Of a stretch of 64,000 nucleotides of DNA, positions 18,871 through 26,882 are shown piece after piece (position 1 is the first letter of the stretch; the number at the start of each line of letters is the position of its first letter). The stretch covers positions 62,001-126,000 of the forward strand of contig CAVRQQ010000005.1 in assembly GCA_963723355.1 (NCBI GenBank), in the 5' to 3' direction. The stretch is from JAFDBW01 sp963723355. Lineage in GTDB: Bacteria; Desulfobacterota; Desulfuromonadia; Desulfuromonadales; BM103. Both the position numbers and the translations under genes were made by a program. The notes beneath the pieces are model-generated. The model was given only the letters and a program-made list of their open reading frames with translations, had not been told where the DNA came from and did no database searches.

Positions 18871-20166
18871 TTATTCACAATCAACATTAATTGACTCAGC
18901 GGCCATCTCTTTCATCGCCCGCAAAATAAGCTCTGCTCTTTTGTCATCGGGAAACGGTAGACAGATCAATTGCTCGGCCAGAGTTTCACTGCGGCAAAAC
19001 TCCCCTTGAGCCTGACACCCCATCTCTTGCAGTATCCGGTGTAGCGGCCGATAAGTTGGCTGAACTTCGATGCCTTTTTGCAGAAAGGCACTGAAGATCT
19101 CGGCATAATCTGCTGAAGGCTTATCCTGCACAGTCTGCATCACAAATCGAGGGAAACCATCGTATTTCGCGTTGCCGGGGACTTTCAAAAAAGGGATGTG
19201 TGCCAGATCTTTTTTGAACGCATCCGCCTCGTGGGCGGCCTGCTGCCGCCGGGCGGCGATAGTCGCCATCTGTGATGCGGCGAGCTGCGCATGGAGCGAC
19301 CCGATGCGATGGACGCGCCGGTCGCTTTCGACTCGGGGACCTGCGCTTAGAGGTTCTGCGTTTTGCTGACACCGGCGATTGAACAGGAACGGGAGATATG
19401 TGTATCTGCGCCATGCCGTCTTCAGCCAGGTTTTCATCACGCCTGCCCGGGACGGATTGCTGTACGTTCCGGGCTGCAAAGCCTTGAGCGCCCGCGCATA
19501 AAGGTTCTCATCGTCTGTCAGCAACGCACCGCCGCCCATGGCATTGAGTGGCTTGCACAGGCCGAAGCTGAAAATACCCGCATTACCGCCCAACCCGGCC
19601 CAGCCCCAATCAGCCTTGAGCCCGATGGCCTGAGCGGCGTCGTCAATAACAGCCGCTCCGTTAGCGCTGGCGATCTCGACAAGCGCCGGCATATCAGCCA
19701 GTCCCCCAAACAGATGCGGCACGATCAGCGCCCTGTCGCCTGGTTGCATCACGCGCTGAACGCTTTCCGGATCAATCTGCAGATCGTCCCTGACGTCAGC
19801 CAGGACAGGTTCAAGGCCAAGCTCAAGTACAGGCATAAGTACGCTGAGACAGCAGAAACTGGGCAGGATAACGCGTTCATTCGCCTGAGCCCCCAAGCCC
19901 AGCAAAACCAGTTTGATCGCCTCACGGCCCGATGCCGTAGCGATGCAGAACCTGGCACCAAAAACCCGACATACTATATCTTCCAGGGCCCGGGCACACT
20001 CGCTATCTTGCTGATCATTCCGTCCTTTTAAAAAGTGGGCGAAGATAAGACGATGCTGCCGCCCACCCCAGTCAGGCACACCCAGAGGGTCTTTTAAAAA
20101 CCACCTTTTTTTAAGCGCCTTGAGATGAAAATCCGCATCAAGCTGCGCAATATCGAATTGCCTCAC
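18871..20166 (-). CDS. DegT/DnrJ/EryC1/StrS-type PLP aminotransferase
   Basis: 431 residues, fold type I PLP enzyme of the sugar aminotransferase superfamily. VIDDAAQAIG near residue 173-182 carries the aspartate that pairs with the PLP ring nitrogen, and GIFSFGLCKPLNAMGGGAL contains the presumed Schiff-base lysine K205. The FGLCKPL form differs from the standard sugar aminotransferases (usually SFHPRK-like), so the substrate may be unusual. Family members make amino sugars from nucleotide-linked keto sugars. It begins nine bases after the end of the selenorhodanese-like gene and is followed by the ABC exporter, fitting a single transcript. Confidence 0.8.
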   Translation of the reverse strand: MRQFDIAQLDADFHLKALKKRWFLKDPLGVPDWGGRQHRLIFAHFLKGRNDQQDSECARALEDIVCRVFGARFCIATASGREAIKLVLLGLGAQANERVILPSFCCLSVLMPVLELGLEPVLADVRDDLQIDPESVQRVMQPGDRALIVPHLFGGLADMPALVEIASANGAAVIDDAAQAIGLKADWGWAGLGGNAGIFSFGLCKPLNAMGGGALLTDDENLYARALKALQPGTYSNPSRAGVMKTWLKTAWRRYTYLPFLFNRRCQQNAEPLSAGPRVESDRRVHRIGSLHAQLAASQMATIAARRQQAAHEADAFKKDLAHIPFLKVPGNAKYDGFPRFVMQTVQDKPSADYAEIFSAFLQKGIEVQPTYRPLHRILQEMGCQAQGEFCRSETLAEQLICLPFPDDKRAELILRAMKEMAAESINVDCE

Positions 20167-20175
20167 AATGTACTT

Positions 20176-20652
20176 TCACTTGCCGACACCCGGCAACGAC
20201 TCAAAGGGGCAAAGGACAAAGCCCGTCTCCCCCATCGCCCTGGTTCCACTTCTTACCGCAACCGACTTCTGGTATCCCATATACTTCAAATATCGCACCA
20301 CACGGGCGCTATCCTCTTCAGAGGGTCAGGGTCAGTAGGCAACCATCCAGGTGTCTTTGGGGATGCTCAAGTTGACCATGGAGCCATCTCCGAAAGGCGG
20401 CACCAGGGTATAGGGCAAATAAATCGAACCGCAAACAACTCGGCTGGTTTCATAACCAGCGTAGATAAAAACCATTTTCTCCCCGGCCAACAGTAATTGC
20501 TGAATGCGGTCGGCCGTATAACGCGGTGCCTCGGCCCCTTTGGGATAGGCATCCCAGTATTTCCAGTTAGGGGGTACGGGTCCGCCGAAAGCGGCAGATG
20601 CAGCCCCCAGGAATAAGAAGATAAAGAGAACTGCTGCAAGTCTTGCTGTCAT
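20176..20652 (-). CDS. Exported rhodanese-like protein with two in-frame UGA codons (candidate selenoprotein)
   Basis: Read as an ordinary gene it stops after 106 residues (20332). Reading through two UGA codons (20332-20334 and 20326-20328) extends it to 158 residues with the stop at 20176. The extension is clearly rhodanese: after WMVAY-U-P-U-P comes SEEDSARVVRYLKYMGYQK and the C-terminal block resembling (R)GGTRAWxxAGFPL. The U-P-U-P stands exactly where this rhodanese subgroup has Y-C-T-C-P, so both cysteine positions, including the sulfur-carrying one, are UGA. The N-terminus is a signal peptide (ARLAAVLFIFLFLGAASA), so the protein acts outside the cytoplasm. A SECIS-like hairpin lies just downstream. 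It starts nine bases after the ThiF-like gene. The alternative is a pseudogene with two nonsense mutations, less likely given the codon positions. Confidence 0.75.
20295..20309 (-). promoter_or_regulatory. SECIS-like hairpin downstream of the UGA codons
   Basis: In the mRNA, GCGCC-CGUGU-GGUGC forms a five-pair stem (one G-U) with a five-base loop containing GU. It starts 16 bases after the second UGA and 22 after the first. A/U-rich flanks (AUA and UAU) could extend it with a small bulge. Bacterial SECIS elements sit in this range inside the coding region and need G-U in the loop for SelB binding. Position and shape fit, but covariation support is lacking. Confidence 0.5.
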
Positions 20653-20661
20653 GATTTCACC

Positions 20662-21501
20662 TCATCCCTTCCTGAGAGTTTTCTGTACAAGTGTTTTCGC
20701 ACGCTTCACATTTCCAGGATCAAGCGGCGACAGCGAATTACGCACTTTCATGCTGAAATCAAAGGTATCGAATTCAAGGTACTTTGGATAAAGTACATTC
20801 CTGCCCTCGCCGGTAAGCAACTTGACTGCCTCCGCAACGATCAGGCAGCCAACCATGTTGGTGACGAAATTGACGGATGGGGCGGTGGCATGCACGTAAT
20901 TCTTGTCATACTGCAGCACTTCTTCGGGCGTCATGTCCTCCAGACGCTTGCCATCAATCTGCTTCTGCTTGTTCCACCACTCTTCCAATTTACTGGTGCA
21001 TTCGGAGTTATGGAAATCGAAGGTCTGCACCCGCCCACCGCTCAATGACGCATAACCGTTGACCAGGGGGATTTTAAATTTGCGGGCAGCATTGTAAAGC
21101 AGCTTGGCCGAGGGCCGGTCGGCATTCTGGATGACGATGTCGGCGCCTTCGACAAATTGCGGCGCGTTTTCGTTATGTACCATGTCCTTGATGATCATCT
21201 CGATCTCGGCATGAGGATTGATCTCCCTGATGCGCTCCGCGGCGACATCGACCTTGTACTGTCCCAGGGTGGCAGCGGTTGCAAAAAGCTGCCGATTCAG
21301 GTTGGTAGGCTCGTACTTGTCCATGTCGAGCAGACGGAACTTCTTGACCCCCCAGCGAGCGAGAAGTTCAACGGTGATGGCACCGACCCCACCCATGCCG
21401 GCAATGGCCATGGTTGCGTTGCTGACACGGTCGGCGGCCGCTTCGCTGAAATAGAGACATGTACGGGTGAGCATTCCCTTGACATATTCTTGTTCGTTCA
21501 T
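20662..21501 (-). CDS. ThiF/MoeB/HesA-family E1-like adenylating protein
   Basis: 279 residues; start ATG at 21501 has a GGGAGG site. The Rossmann ATP-binding loop GMGGVG lies near residue 38, followed by DMDKYEPTNLNRQLF, with the asparagine and arginine residues that contact ATP in E1-like enzymes, and NADRPSAKLLYNAARKFKIP. The paired CxxC zinc ligands of MoeB/ThiF are absent and the region after residue 165 has an unusual WWNKQKQIDGKRLEDMTPEE stretch, so this is an atypical member. Such proteins adenylate a C-terminal carboxylate or small acid. It is directly followed by the exported rhodanese; sulfur-transfer E1 proteins often work with rhodaneses, but the signal peptide of the latter places them in different compartments. 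Confidence 0.75.
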   Translation of the reverse strand: MNEQEYVKGMLTRTCLYFSEAAADRVSNATMAIAGMGGVGAITVELLARWGVKKFRLLDMDKYEPTNLNRQLFATAATLGQYKVDVAAERIREINPHAEIEMIIKDMVHNENAPQFVEGADIVIQNADRPSAKLLYNAARKFKIPLVNGYASLSGGRVQTFDFHNSECTSKLEEWWNKQKQIDGKRLEDMTPEEVLQYDKNYVHATAPSVNFVTNMVGCLIVAEAVKLLTGEGRNVLYPKYLEFDTFDFSMKVRNSLSPLDPGNVKRAKTLVQKTLRKG

Positions 21502-21640
21502 AATGAACCTCCCTACTGTTTGCAATCCGCAGAGGAAACGGACCAGTTGTTAACGTGTGACGTTGGATCGAAGTCTGCTGCAACTTAAATTAAGACCGGG
21601 CGCAAATCGGCGCGCCCCTACCTGATTGATGTCTTCCTTC

Positions 21641-22804
21641 TTACAGATTATTGTAATTCTCTATAAGCATGTTCGCTGCGACTGGCCAGGAAAACTTTTC
21701 CCGGCAAGCTGCGGAAGATTGTCGACGAAAATATTCCAGGCGTTCTCCAGACATTTCGCTAAGTGCCGCATTGATTGTCATCGCTGCGTAATCCGGCAGT
21801 ATCATCCCGCATTGCTGCTCCCGAACAATCCGTCCGATTTCGCCAAAATCGCCGGTCAGCATGGCCTTGCCGGCCGCAAGGCATTCGAACAGCTTGTTGG
21901 GAGCACTGAAACGGGCGTTAGGATTATCCGGGTCGAATCCGTAGAAAACGATGTCGCCCAGAGCCGTGTAAAAAGGCACACGGCTGGGGTGAACGTAGCC
22001 CAGGTAGCAAATGTTGGCACATTCGTCGGCCGCCTGCCGGGCGAGTTCGGCGCAGGCGCCATTGCCGCCAAGGATCAGAAAGGTATCAGATGACTCACGA
22101 ACGGCTGCAATCAGTTCGGAAACCCGCCGTTCATTGCCGAGGTTGGCAATAAAAGTAATAATCTGCTGATCTTCGCCAATTCCGAGCTTGGCCTTTTCGC
22201 TCTGCAGTTCTCGCTCATCGAAGACAAATTTTTCCGGATCCTGCCAGTTTCCAACCACGCAAATATTTTTGGCCCCCCGTTCGCGCAGGTGTTCCATGAG
22301 GATATCACCAACAGTGACGACGAGGTCGCATCGCTTGAGAATCATGTTTTCAGCATGACAGATCATTTTCCGAAGTTTGCCCGGCAAAGTGTGCAGCATG
22401 TCGACGTAACTTTCATGAGAATCATAGACCAGCTTTGCCTTCTTGAGTCGAGCCAGAAAGTAGCCCAATGGCAGCGTATCGAAATCGTGGGCATGCACGA
22501 TATCGAAATTTTTTTTTCTGCCGGCCGCAAACGCCTTCACCCAGAACCCCCCCAGGTAAACCATCTGGCTTGCGCCGCGGCCGTGGGTGGAGTCCACATA
22601 AATGCGTTCGAGATGTATGCCGTCGGTAACTTCGTATGCCGGAGCCTTGCGGTCGCGATCCCAGCAGAGGATGGTGACGCGATATCCTGCCTCCACAAGG
22701 GCCAGGGCTTCACGATGCACCCGCGGATCGGGATCAAAGGCGTTGGAGAGAAGCATCAGGATGTTGAGAGGGCGTCGATTCCCCTCCTCATGAGCACATG
22801 CCAT
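21641..22804 (-). CDS. Glycosyltransferase family 4 (GT-B fold)
   Basis: 387 residues. The N-terminal acceptor domain contains NAFDPDPRVHREALALVEAG and FDIVHAHDFDTLPLGYFLA with the HAHD signature; the C-terminal donor domain has the E-x7-E-like region around ARFSAPNKLFECLAAGKAML typical of GT4 enzymes. It begins five bases after the end of wecB, so the two are co-transcribed, and it belongs to the exopolysaccharide operon. It transfers a sugar from a nucleotide donor to the lipid-linked repeat unit in the cytoplasm; donor and linkage unknown. The start could also be a methionine at residue 17. Confidence 0.82.
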   Translation of the reverse strand: MACAHEEGNRRPLNILMLLSNAFDPDPRVHREALALVEAGYRVTILCWDRDRKAPAYEVTDGIHLERIYVDSTHGRGASQMVYLGGFWVKAFAAGRKKNFDIVHAHDFDTLPLGYFLARLKKAKLVYDSHESYVDMLHTLPGKLRKMICHAENMILKRCDLVVTVGDILMEHLRERGAKNICVVGNWQDPEKFVFDERELQSEKAKLGIGEDQQIITFIANLGNERRVSELIAAVRESSDTFLILGGNGACAELARQAADECANICYLGYVHPSRVPFYTALGDIVFYGFDPDNPNARFSAPNKLFECLAAGKAMLTGDFGEIGRIVREQQCGMILPDYAAMTINAALSEMSGERLEYFRRQSSAACREKFSWPVAANMLIENYNNL

Positions 22805-22809
22805 CTTTA

Positions 22810-24018
22810 TCAGATTAACCTTTCTGCTTGAGAAGCCGGGCCGGTCTTGAGGCCCGCCAGGATATCGACTATTTTTGCAGCGGCGCGACCGTCACCATAA
22901 GGAGCTTCGTCAAGGACCGTACTGCCGGATCCAGCATCGAAGGGCGGACTCCCTGCAATTGTATCGCGGCTTCGTTCGAATGCGGCGGTAATTTTATCGG
23001 CATCCGCGCCGGTCAGAGCATTCCATCCGAGAGCGACGGTCTCGGTCCATTCAGTCTCGTCCCGCAGGGTAATGCAGGGCACCTTCATGAAGTAGGCTTC
23101 TTTCTGCACGCCGCCCGAATCGGTAAGAATCACCCGGGCATTGCGTTCGAGTCGCATCATGTCCAGATAACCTACCGGGTCGATGACCTTGATACCCTGA
23201 GCTGAAATATCAAGGCCGGCTTCGGTCACCCGTTTGCGGGTCCGGGGATGCAGCGGCAGAACCAGCGGCATCCACGATTCGGCAATGAACGAGAAGGCTT
23301 CGAAAATGCGTCGAAGGCGCTGCGGGTGGTCGGTGTTTTCGGCGCGGTGGAGGGTGGCCAGCCCATAGGGTTGGCCGGCCAGGTCGAGATCCTCGATAAT
23401 CCGCGACTTCTCTTCGGCCAACTGCGCGTTGAAGAGGACCGAATCATACATGACATCACCGACCTGGTAGACCTGCTGCGTGTTGAAGTCAAGGGGTTTG
23501 TCCTGGGCCGCCTGCGTGCCGACACCTTCTTTTTTGAGGTTGTCCACTCCGACCTGCGAAGGGCACAGCAGGATGTTGGAGGTCTGGTCGGCGATGATGC
23601 GGTTGATCTCTTCGGGCATGTAACGATTGTAGCTGCGCAGCCCGGCTTCGACGTGAACGGCGGGAATATGCAGTTTGACGGCGGCCACCGCGCCGGACAG
23701 GGTGGAGTTGGTGTCACCGTAGACCATAACAAAATCCGGGCGCTCGGTTATCAGTACATCTTCGATTTTGGCCAGCATGGCGCCCGTCATGGCACCATGG
23801 TTGCCCGAGCCGACTTCAAGGTTGTAATGGGGCCGGGGGATGTGCAGTTCATCGAAAAAGATCTGCGACATGTTGGCGTCGTAATGCTGGCCTGTATGCA
23901 CGATCACCTCTTCTATGGACACGGCCGGAGTCTGGGCGTTGTGATCGGTAATGGCGCGGGAAACCGCTCCGGCCTTGATGAACTGGGGTCGCGCCCCGAT
24001 GATGGTGACAATTTTCAT
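22810..24018 (-). CDS. wecB: UDP-N-acetylglucosamine 2-epimerase (non-hydrolysing)
   Basis: 402 residues, counted from the ATG at 24018 that begins KIVTIIGARPQFIKAGAVSR, the standard opening of WecB/MnaA; the frame is open further upstream but without homology. Conserved blocks: VIVHTGQHYDANMSQIFFDEL, VYGDTNSTLSGAVAA, HVEAGLRSYNRYMPEEINR, ATLHRAENTD and the C-terminal TDSGGVQKEAYFMKVPCITLR. The enzyme interconverts UDP-GlcNAc and UDP-ManNAc and so supplies ManNAc-type sugars for the exopolysaccharide. A WecB homologue is a usual member of XrtA-type EPS loci. A 125-base gap separates it from the upstream glycosyltransferase gene. Confidence 0.92.
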   Translation of the reverse strand: MKIVTIIGARPQFIKAGAVSRAITDHNAQTPAVSIEEVIVHTGQHYDANMSQIFFDELHIPRPHYNLEVGSGNHGAMTGAMLAKIEDVLITERPDFVMVYGDTNSTLSGAVAAVKLHIPAVHVEAGLRSYNRYMPEEINRIIADQTSNILLCPSQVGVDNLKKEGVGTQAAQDKPLDFNTQQVYQVGDVMYDSVLFNAQLAEEKSRIIEDLDLAGQPYGLATLHRAENTDHPQRLRRIFEAFSFIAESWMPLVLPLHPRTRKRVTEAGLDISAQGIKVIDPVGYLDMMRLERNARVILTDSGGVQKEAYFMKVPCITLRDETEWTETVALGWNALTGADADKITAAFERSRDTIAGSPPFDAGSGSTVLDEAPYGDGRAAAKIVDILAGLKTGPASQAERLI

Positions 24019-24143
24019 AACAATATCCGTGATTCCTGGCCGGGCGACCCGGCGGGTCACCCCTACGGCGGTATCGGCAATCGCTTTACATATGGCGCGG
24101 TGCGATGTAACCGGCAGCACCTATCAGTGCGAAATTTCTTGAT

Positions 24144-25421
24144 TTATTTTTCATAAGCACCTGAGGAGAGGGGTGGACGACTGGTTTTGACGGTCTCATC
24201 AGAAATCTCGGGAGGCAGCAATTCGGCAAATTCAGCCATTTTTTTCTGCCAGTTAAAATGATCGACCACGAAATGCCGTGCCACCCTACCAAGTTGAGCT
24301 CTACTTATTTCATTTTTGAGCAGCCCGCTGACCGCGACCGCGAAAGCATCCGGCTCATCAGCCACCAGCAGGTGTTTGCCGCAGACGGCCTGAATTCCGG
24401 CGTTGGCCCGGGAGGTCGTGACCACCGCCCGCTCCATGGCCATCGCTTCGAGGACCTTGTTCTGAATGCCGCGCCCCAGCCGGAGGGGCGCCACGCAGAC
24501 ATCGGCCATGGCGTAGTAAGGGCGAATGTCCTCGACGAAACCGGTCACTTCGACGCCTTCCTGCTTCGCCAACTGCTTAACCGCCGTGGTCGGGTTGCTG
24601 CCGACGATCTTGAAGCTTACCTGCGGGTGTGCCTGCCTGATCAGGGGCAGCACCTCGCTGCAGAACCAGAGCACACCATCGACATTCACATGGTAATTCA
24701 TGGCGCCGGTAAATACGATTATGGGACCAACAGATGACTGAGATCGATTGCGGATGAATACCTGTCGGCGGTCGAAGAACGCGGCATCTATGCCGTTCTG
24801 AATGACTGTTATTTTTTTCCCGGTGCCAACCTGATCCGCGAACAGATCCGCCTCCTGCCGGGAGACAAGGATGGAGAAATCGAACGCATGATGGACCTTC
24901 TGTTCGTACTGCTGCATGCGACGATGTTCGCGCCCATAGATTGACGCGAGGGGCAATCGCGCCGTTTCGGCATATTGCCGCCATTTGTCCGAATCGACAT
25001 CGCAGAAGTCCATAATCAGACGTGGTAACGGTTGCCGTTCGAGCACAGGTGTGCGGAACACGTATTCCGCCATGGTCGAGGAAAAGCAGATAATGACGTC
25101 GTAAGCACTTTCCGCCAGCCATCGGTCAACAACCTTCTGGACGGCGGCGCGATGATAGTAGCCGACCGACACACTACCGCCCGCCAATTGAGTCAACAAT
25201 CCTTTGACTTTGGACGGCAACGGTTTAATCAGGTGGGCGTAGGTCCGGTTGCAGAGCTGTTCGAGTGTTGCGACATGCGGCAGATCCCGCTGATCGTCGA
25301 TCAGACAGATCAGGTCAAGCACATGCAGTCCGGCCAGGTATTTGACCTGATGATAGGCGCGGATTTTCTCCCCCTTGTTTGGAGGATAGGGAATTCTGTG
25401 GGCCAGATAGAGTATCCTCAT
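24144..25421 (-). CDS. XrtA/PEP-CTERM-associated glycosyltransferase (TIGR03087-like)
   Basis: 425 residues from the ATG at 25421. The longer open frame reaching 25784 is an antisense-phase extension over the VanZ-like gene and shows no homology. It begins RILYLAHRIPYPPNKGEKIR, the hallmark of the PEP-CTERM/EpsH-system sugar transferases, and has a GT-B donor domain with FTGAMNYHVNVDGVLWFC and PLRLGRGIQNKVLEAMAM. It starts five bases after the stop of the VanZ-like gene. It acts in the cytoplasm as a repeat-unit glycosyltransferase. Confidence 0.88.
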   Translation of the reverse strand: MRILYLAHRIPYPPNKGEKIRAYHQVKYLAGLHVLDLICLIDDQRDLPHVATLEQLCNRTYAHLIKPLPSKVKGLLTQLAGGSVSVGYYHRAAVQKVVDRWLAESAYDVIICFSSTMAEYVFRTPVLERQPLPRLIMDFCDVDSDKWRQYAETARLPLASIYGREHRRMQQYEQKVHHAFDFSILVSRQEADLFADQVGTGKKITVIQNGIDAAFFDRRQVFIRNRSQSSVGPIIVFTGAMNYHVNVDGVLWFCSEVLPLIRQAHPQVSFKIVGSNPTTAVKQLAKQEGVEVTGFVEDIRPYYAMADVCVAPLRLGRGIQNKVLEAMAMERAVVTTSRANAGIQAVCGKHLLVADEPDAFAVAVSGLLKNEISRAQLGRVARHFVVDHFNWQKKMAEFAELLPPEISDETVKTSRPPLSSGAYEK

Positions 25422-25426
25422 AAAAC

Positions 25427-25813
25427 TCACCGGCGGACGTGAAGTCGACCGGAACTCCTTGCCATGCAGAGAAAAAACAGGGTGCCGATGACCGCCCCGA
25501 GTATATTCAGGCTGACATCCATGAGCGAAGCGAACCGGCCCGGCACCAGGGTCTGGTGGAACTCGTCGAAGCAGCCATAGCAGACCGTGATGAGCGTGGC
25601 AAAACAGACTGTCGCGGCCAACGGGCGTGCCGGCCTGACCAAAGCTCTGAGCCAAAGCCACTGTAGCAGTCCATAAAGCGGAACGTGCAAGGCATTCTGC
25701 AGGACCGGTTCCAGATCGGTCAACAGCCAGGCCTGACCGTCCCCGGAAGGTCCGGGTATGCTTGACAGAACAAAGAGCAAGCACATCAAGGCCACCGGCC
25801 AGAACACTTTCAT
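25427..25813 (-). CDS. VanZ-like membrane protein of the EPS locus
   Basis: 128 residues with four hydrophobic segments and the VanZ-family motif CFDEFHQTLVPGRFASLMDVSLN, where the E-F-H-Q and D-V-x-x-N residues are conserved. VanZ-domain proteins accompany exosortase loci, sometimes as a fusion with the exosortase-associated EpsI region; here it is free-standing. Function not established. The ATG at 25813 is preferred over a TTG three bases upstream. It lies 13 bases after the FemAB-like gene and five before the next glycosyltransferase gene. An exosortase gene, often found near this point of such loci, is absent. Confidence 0.78.
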   Translation of the reverse strand: MKVFWPVALMCLLFVLSSIPGPSGDGQAWLLTDLEPVLQNALHVPLYGLLQWLWLRALVRPARPLAATVCFATLITVCYGCFDEFHQTLVPGRFASLMDVSLNILGAVIGTLFFLCMARSSGRLHVRR

Positions 25814-25826
25814 CAAGAGCTCTCTT

Positions 25827-26876
25827 TCAGGCCAGATATTTGGCCAGCGACGGCCCGATCAGTTTGGTCATCGCAAAAGGCATTTTCCGCCACAACTCTA
25901 TCTTCTTCGCATATTTCGGGTTTGTCGGACTTAAATTAGGCAGGGCATCTCCTTTGACCAGATGATACTGGTAAGCCAATGGTTGAGGCTCAAACCCCCA
26001 ATTTTTCTTGAAGCCAAAAGACCCCGTATCGATCTTGCTGCGACCAAAATCAAAGATCTCATACCCACGTTCACTGCCACGCTTCAGAAGCGCCCAATAC
26101 ATGAAATCATTGGCAGCCAGAGTGCGGTACTCTGTCAAAGAGCCTGCGTAATATGGCATAACCCGGTTCTGGTAGTAGAAGGTCAGAACTCCTGCTACGG
26201 CGTCGCCGTTTTTATTGCGTACGATCATCAGTTCGGCGTTGTCTTTAAAAACGTTCAGGAATTCACGAAAGAATTTTTTCGGGAAAACCGGGGTTCCCAA
26301 TCGGTGGTAATTGCGAGAGAGCAGCGCATAAAATTCGTCCAGCAGATGATTGCCCCATTCAGCAAACAAGCCGGCTTTGATCCCCTTGCGAATCATAGCT
26401 CTCGATTTGCGGGGAACCGCCAGGAGATTAGCCTCTGGATCAGCATCAATCTTGCGGCTGAAGTTATAATAAAGATCTTTCGTCGGCAATCCATTTAAGG
26501 GGTTGCTGTTCTTCATCTCAAGGTAAGCTGTGCCATTCGATGTGGCGATTTCTACAGCACGATTCAGTAACAATTCACGAACGTTCTCATTATCAGCCAG
26601 TGGACCACCGAGTTCAGCAAAGGGGACAGAAACCATAAAATGGCCAAAGAGCATACTTTTCATCTCAAACAGGGGAAAGACGCCGACGATCTGGCCCTGT
26701 GTATAAGCCGCCAGATAGTGGCTTTGGTGACCAAAGGTGGTTTCAACAACCTCTTTCCATTTAGAGAGATGGAATAAGCTGCCCTCGGTGTGATGCTGGA
26801 CATAACTATCCCAATGGGTCCAGCTGGTATCTTCAGCTTTACGAATATGCATGATTACAATCTTGCTCAAGTCCAT
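25827..26876 (-). CDS. FemAB-like protein of the XrtA/PEP-CTERM system (TIGR03019-like)
   Basis: 349 residues of the GNAT-like FemAB superfamily. Recognisable parts are WDSYVQHHTEGSLFHLSKWK at the N-terminus, HYLAAYTQGQIVGVFPLFEM, VPFAELGGPLADNENV, and the C-terminal FYYQNRVMPYYAGSLTEYR with FDFGRSKIDTGSFGFKKNWG. Superfamily members transfer amino acids from aminoacyl-tRNA to cell-wall or glycan acceptors. In XrtA loci this protein is a conserved companion, probably adding an amino acid or acyl group to the EPS precursor, but the reaction is not known. It begins seven bases after the deacetylase gene ends. Confidence 0.85.
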   Translation of the reverse strand: MDLSKIVIMHIRKAEDTSWTHWDSYVQHHTEGSLFHLSKWKEVVETTFGHQSHYLAAYTQGQIVGVFPLFEMKSMLFGHFMVSVPFAELGGPLADNENVRELLLNRAVEIATSNGTAYLEMKNSNPLNGLPTKDLYYNFSRKIDADPEANLLAVPRKSRAMIRKGIKAGLFAEWGNHLLDEFYALLSRNYHRLGTPVFPKKFFREFLNVFKDNAELMIVRNKNGDAVAGVLTFYYQNRVMPYYAGSLTEYRTLAANDFMYWALLKRGSERGYEIFDFGRSKIDTGSFGFKKNWGFEPQPLAYQYHLVKGDALPNLSPTNPKYAKKIELWRKMPFAMTKLIGPSLAKYLA

Positions 26877-26882
26877 GGTTCC

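Noticed and set aside
25422..25784. N-terminal extension of the TIGR03087-like glycosyltransferase
   Set aside because: It overlaps the VanZ-like gene in another frame and has no family similarity; the ATG at 25421 starts the conserved protein.
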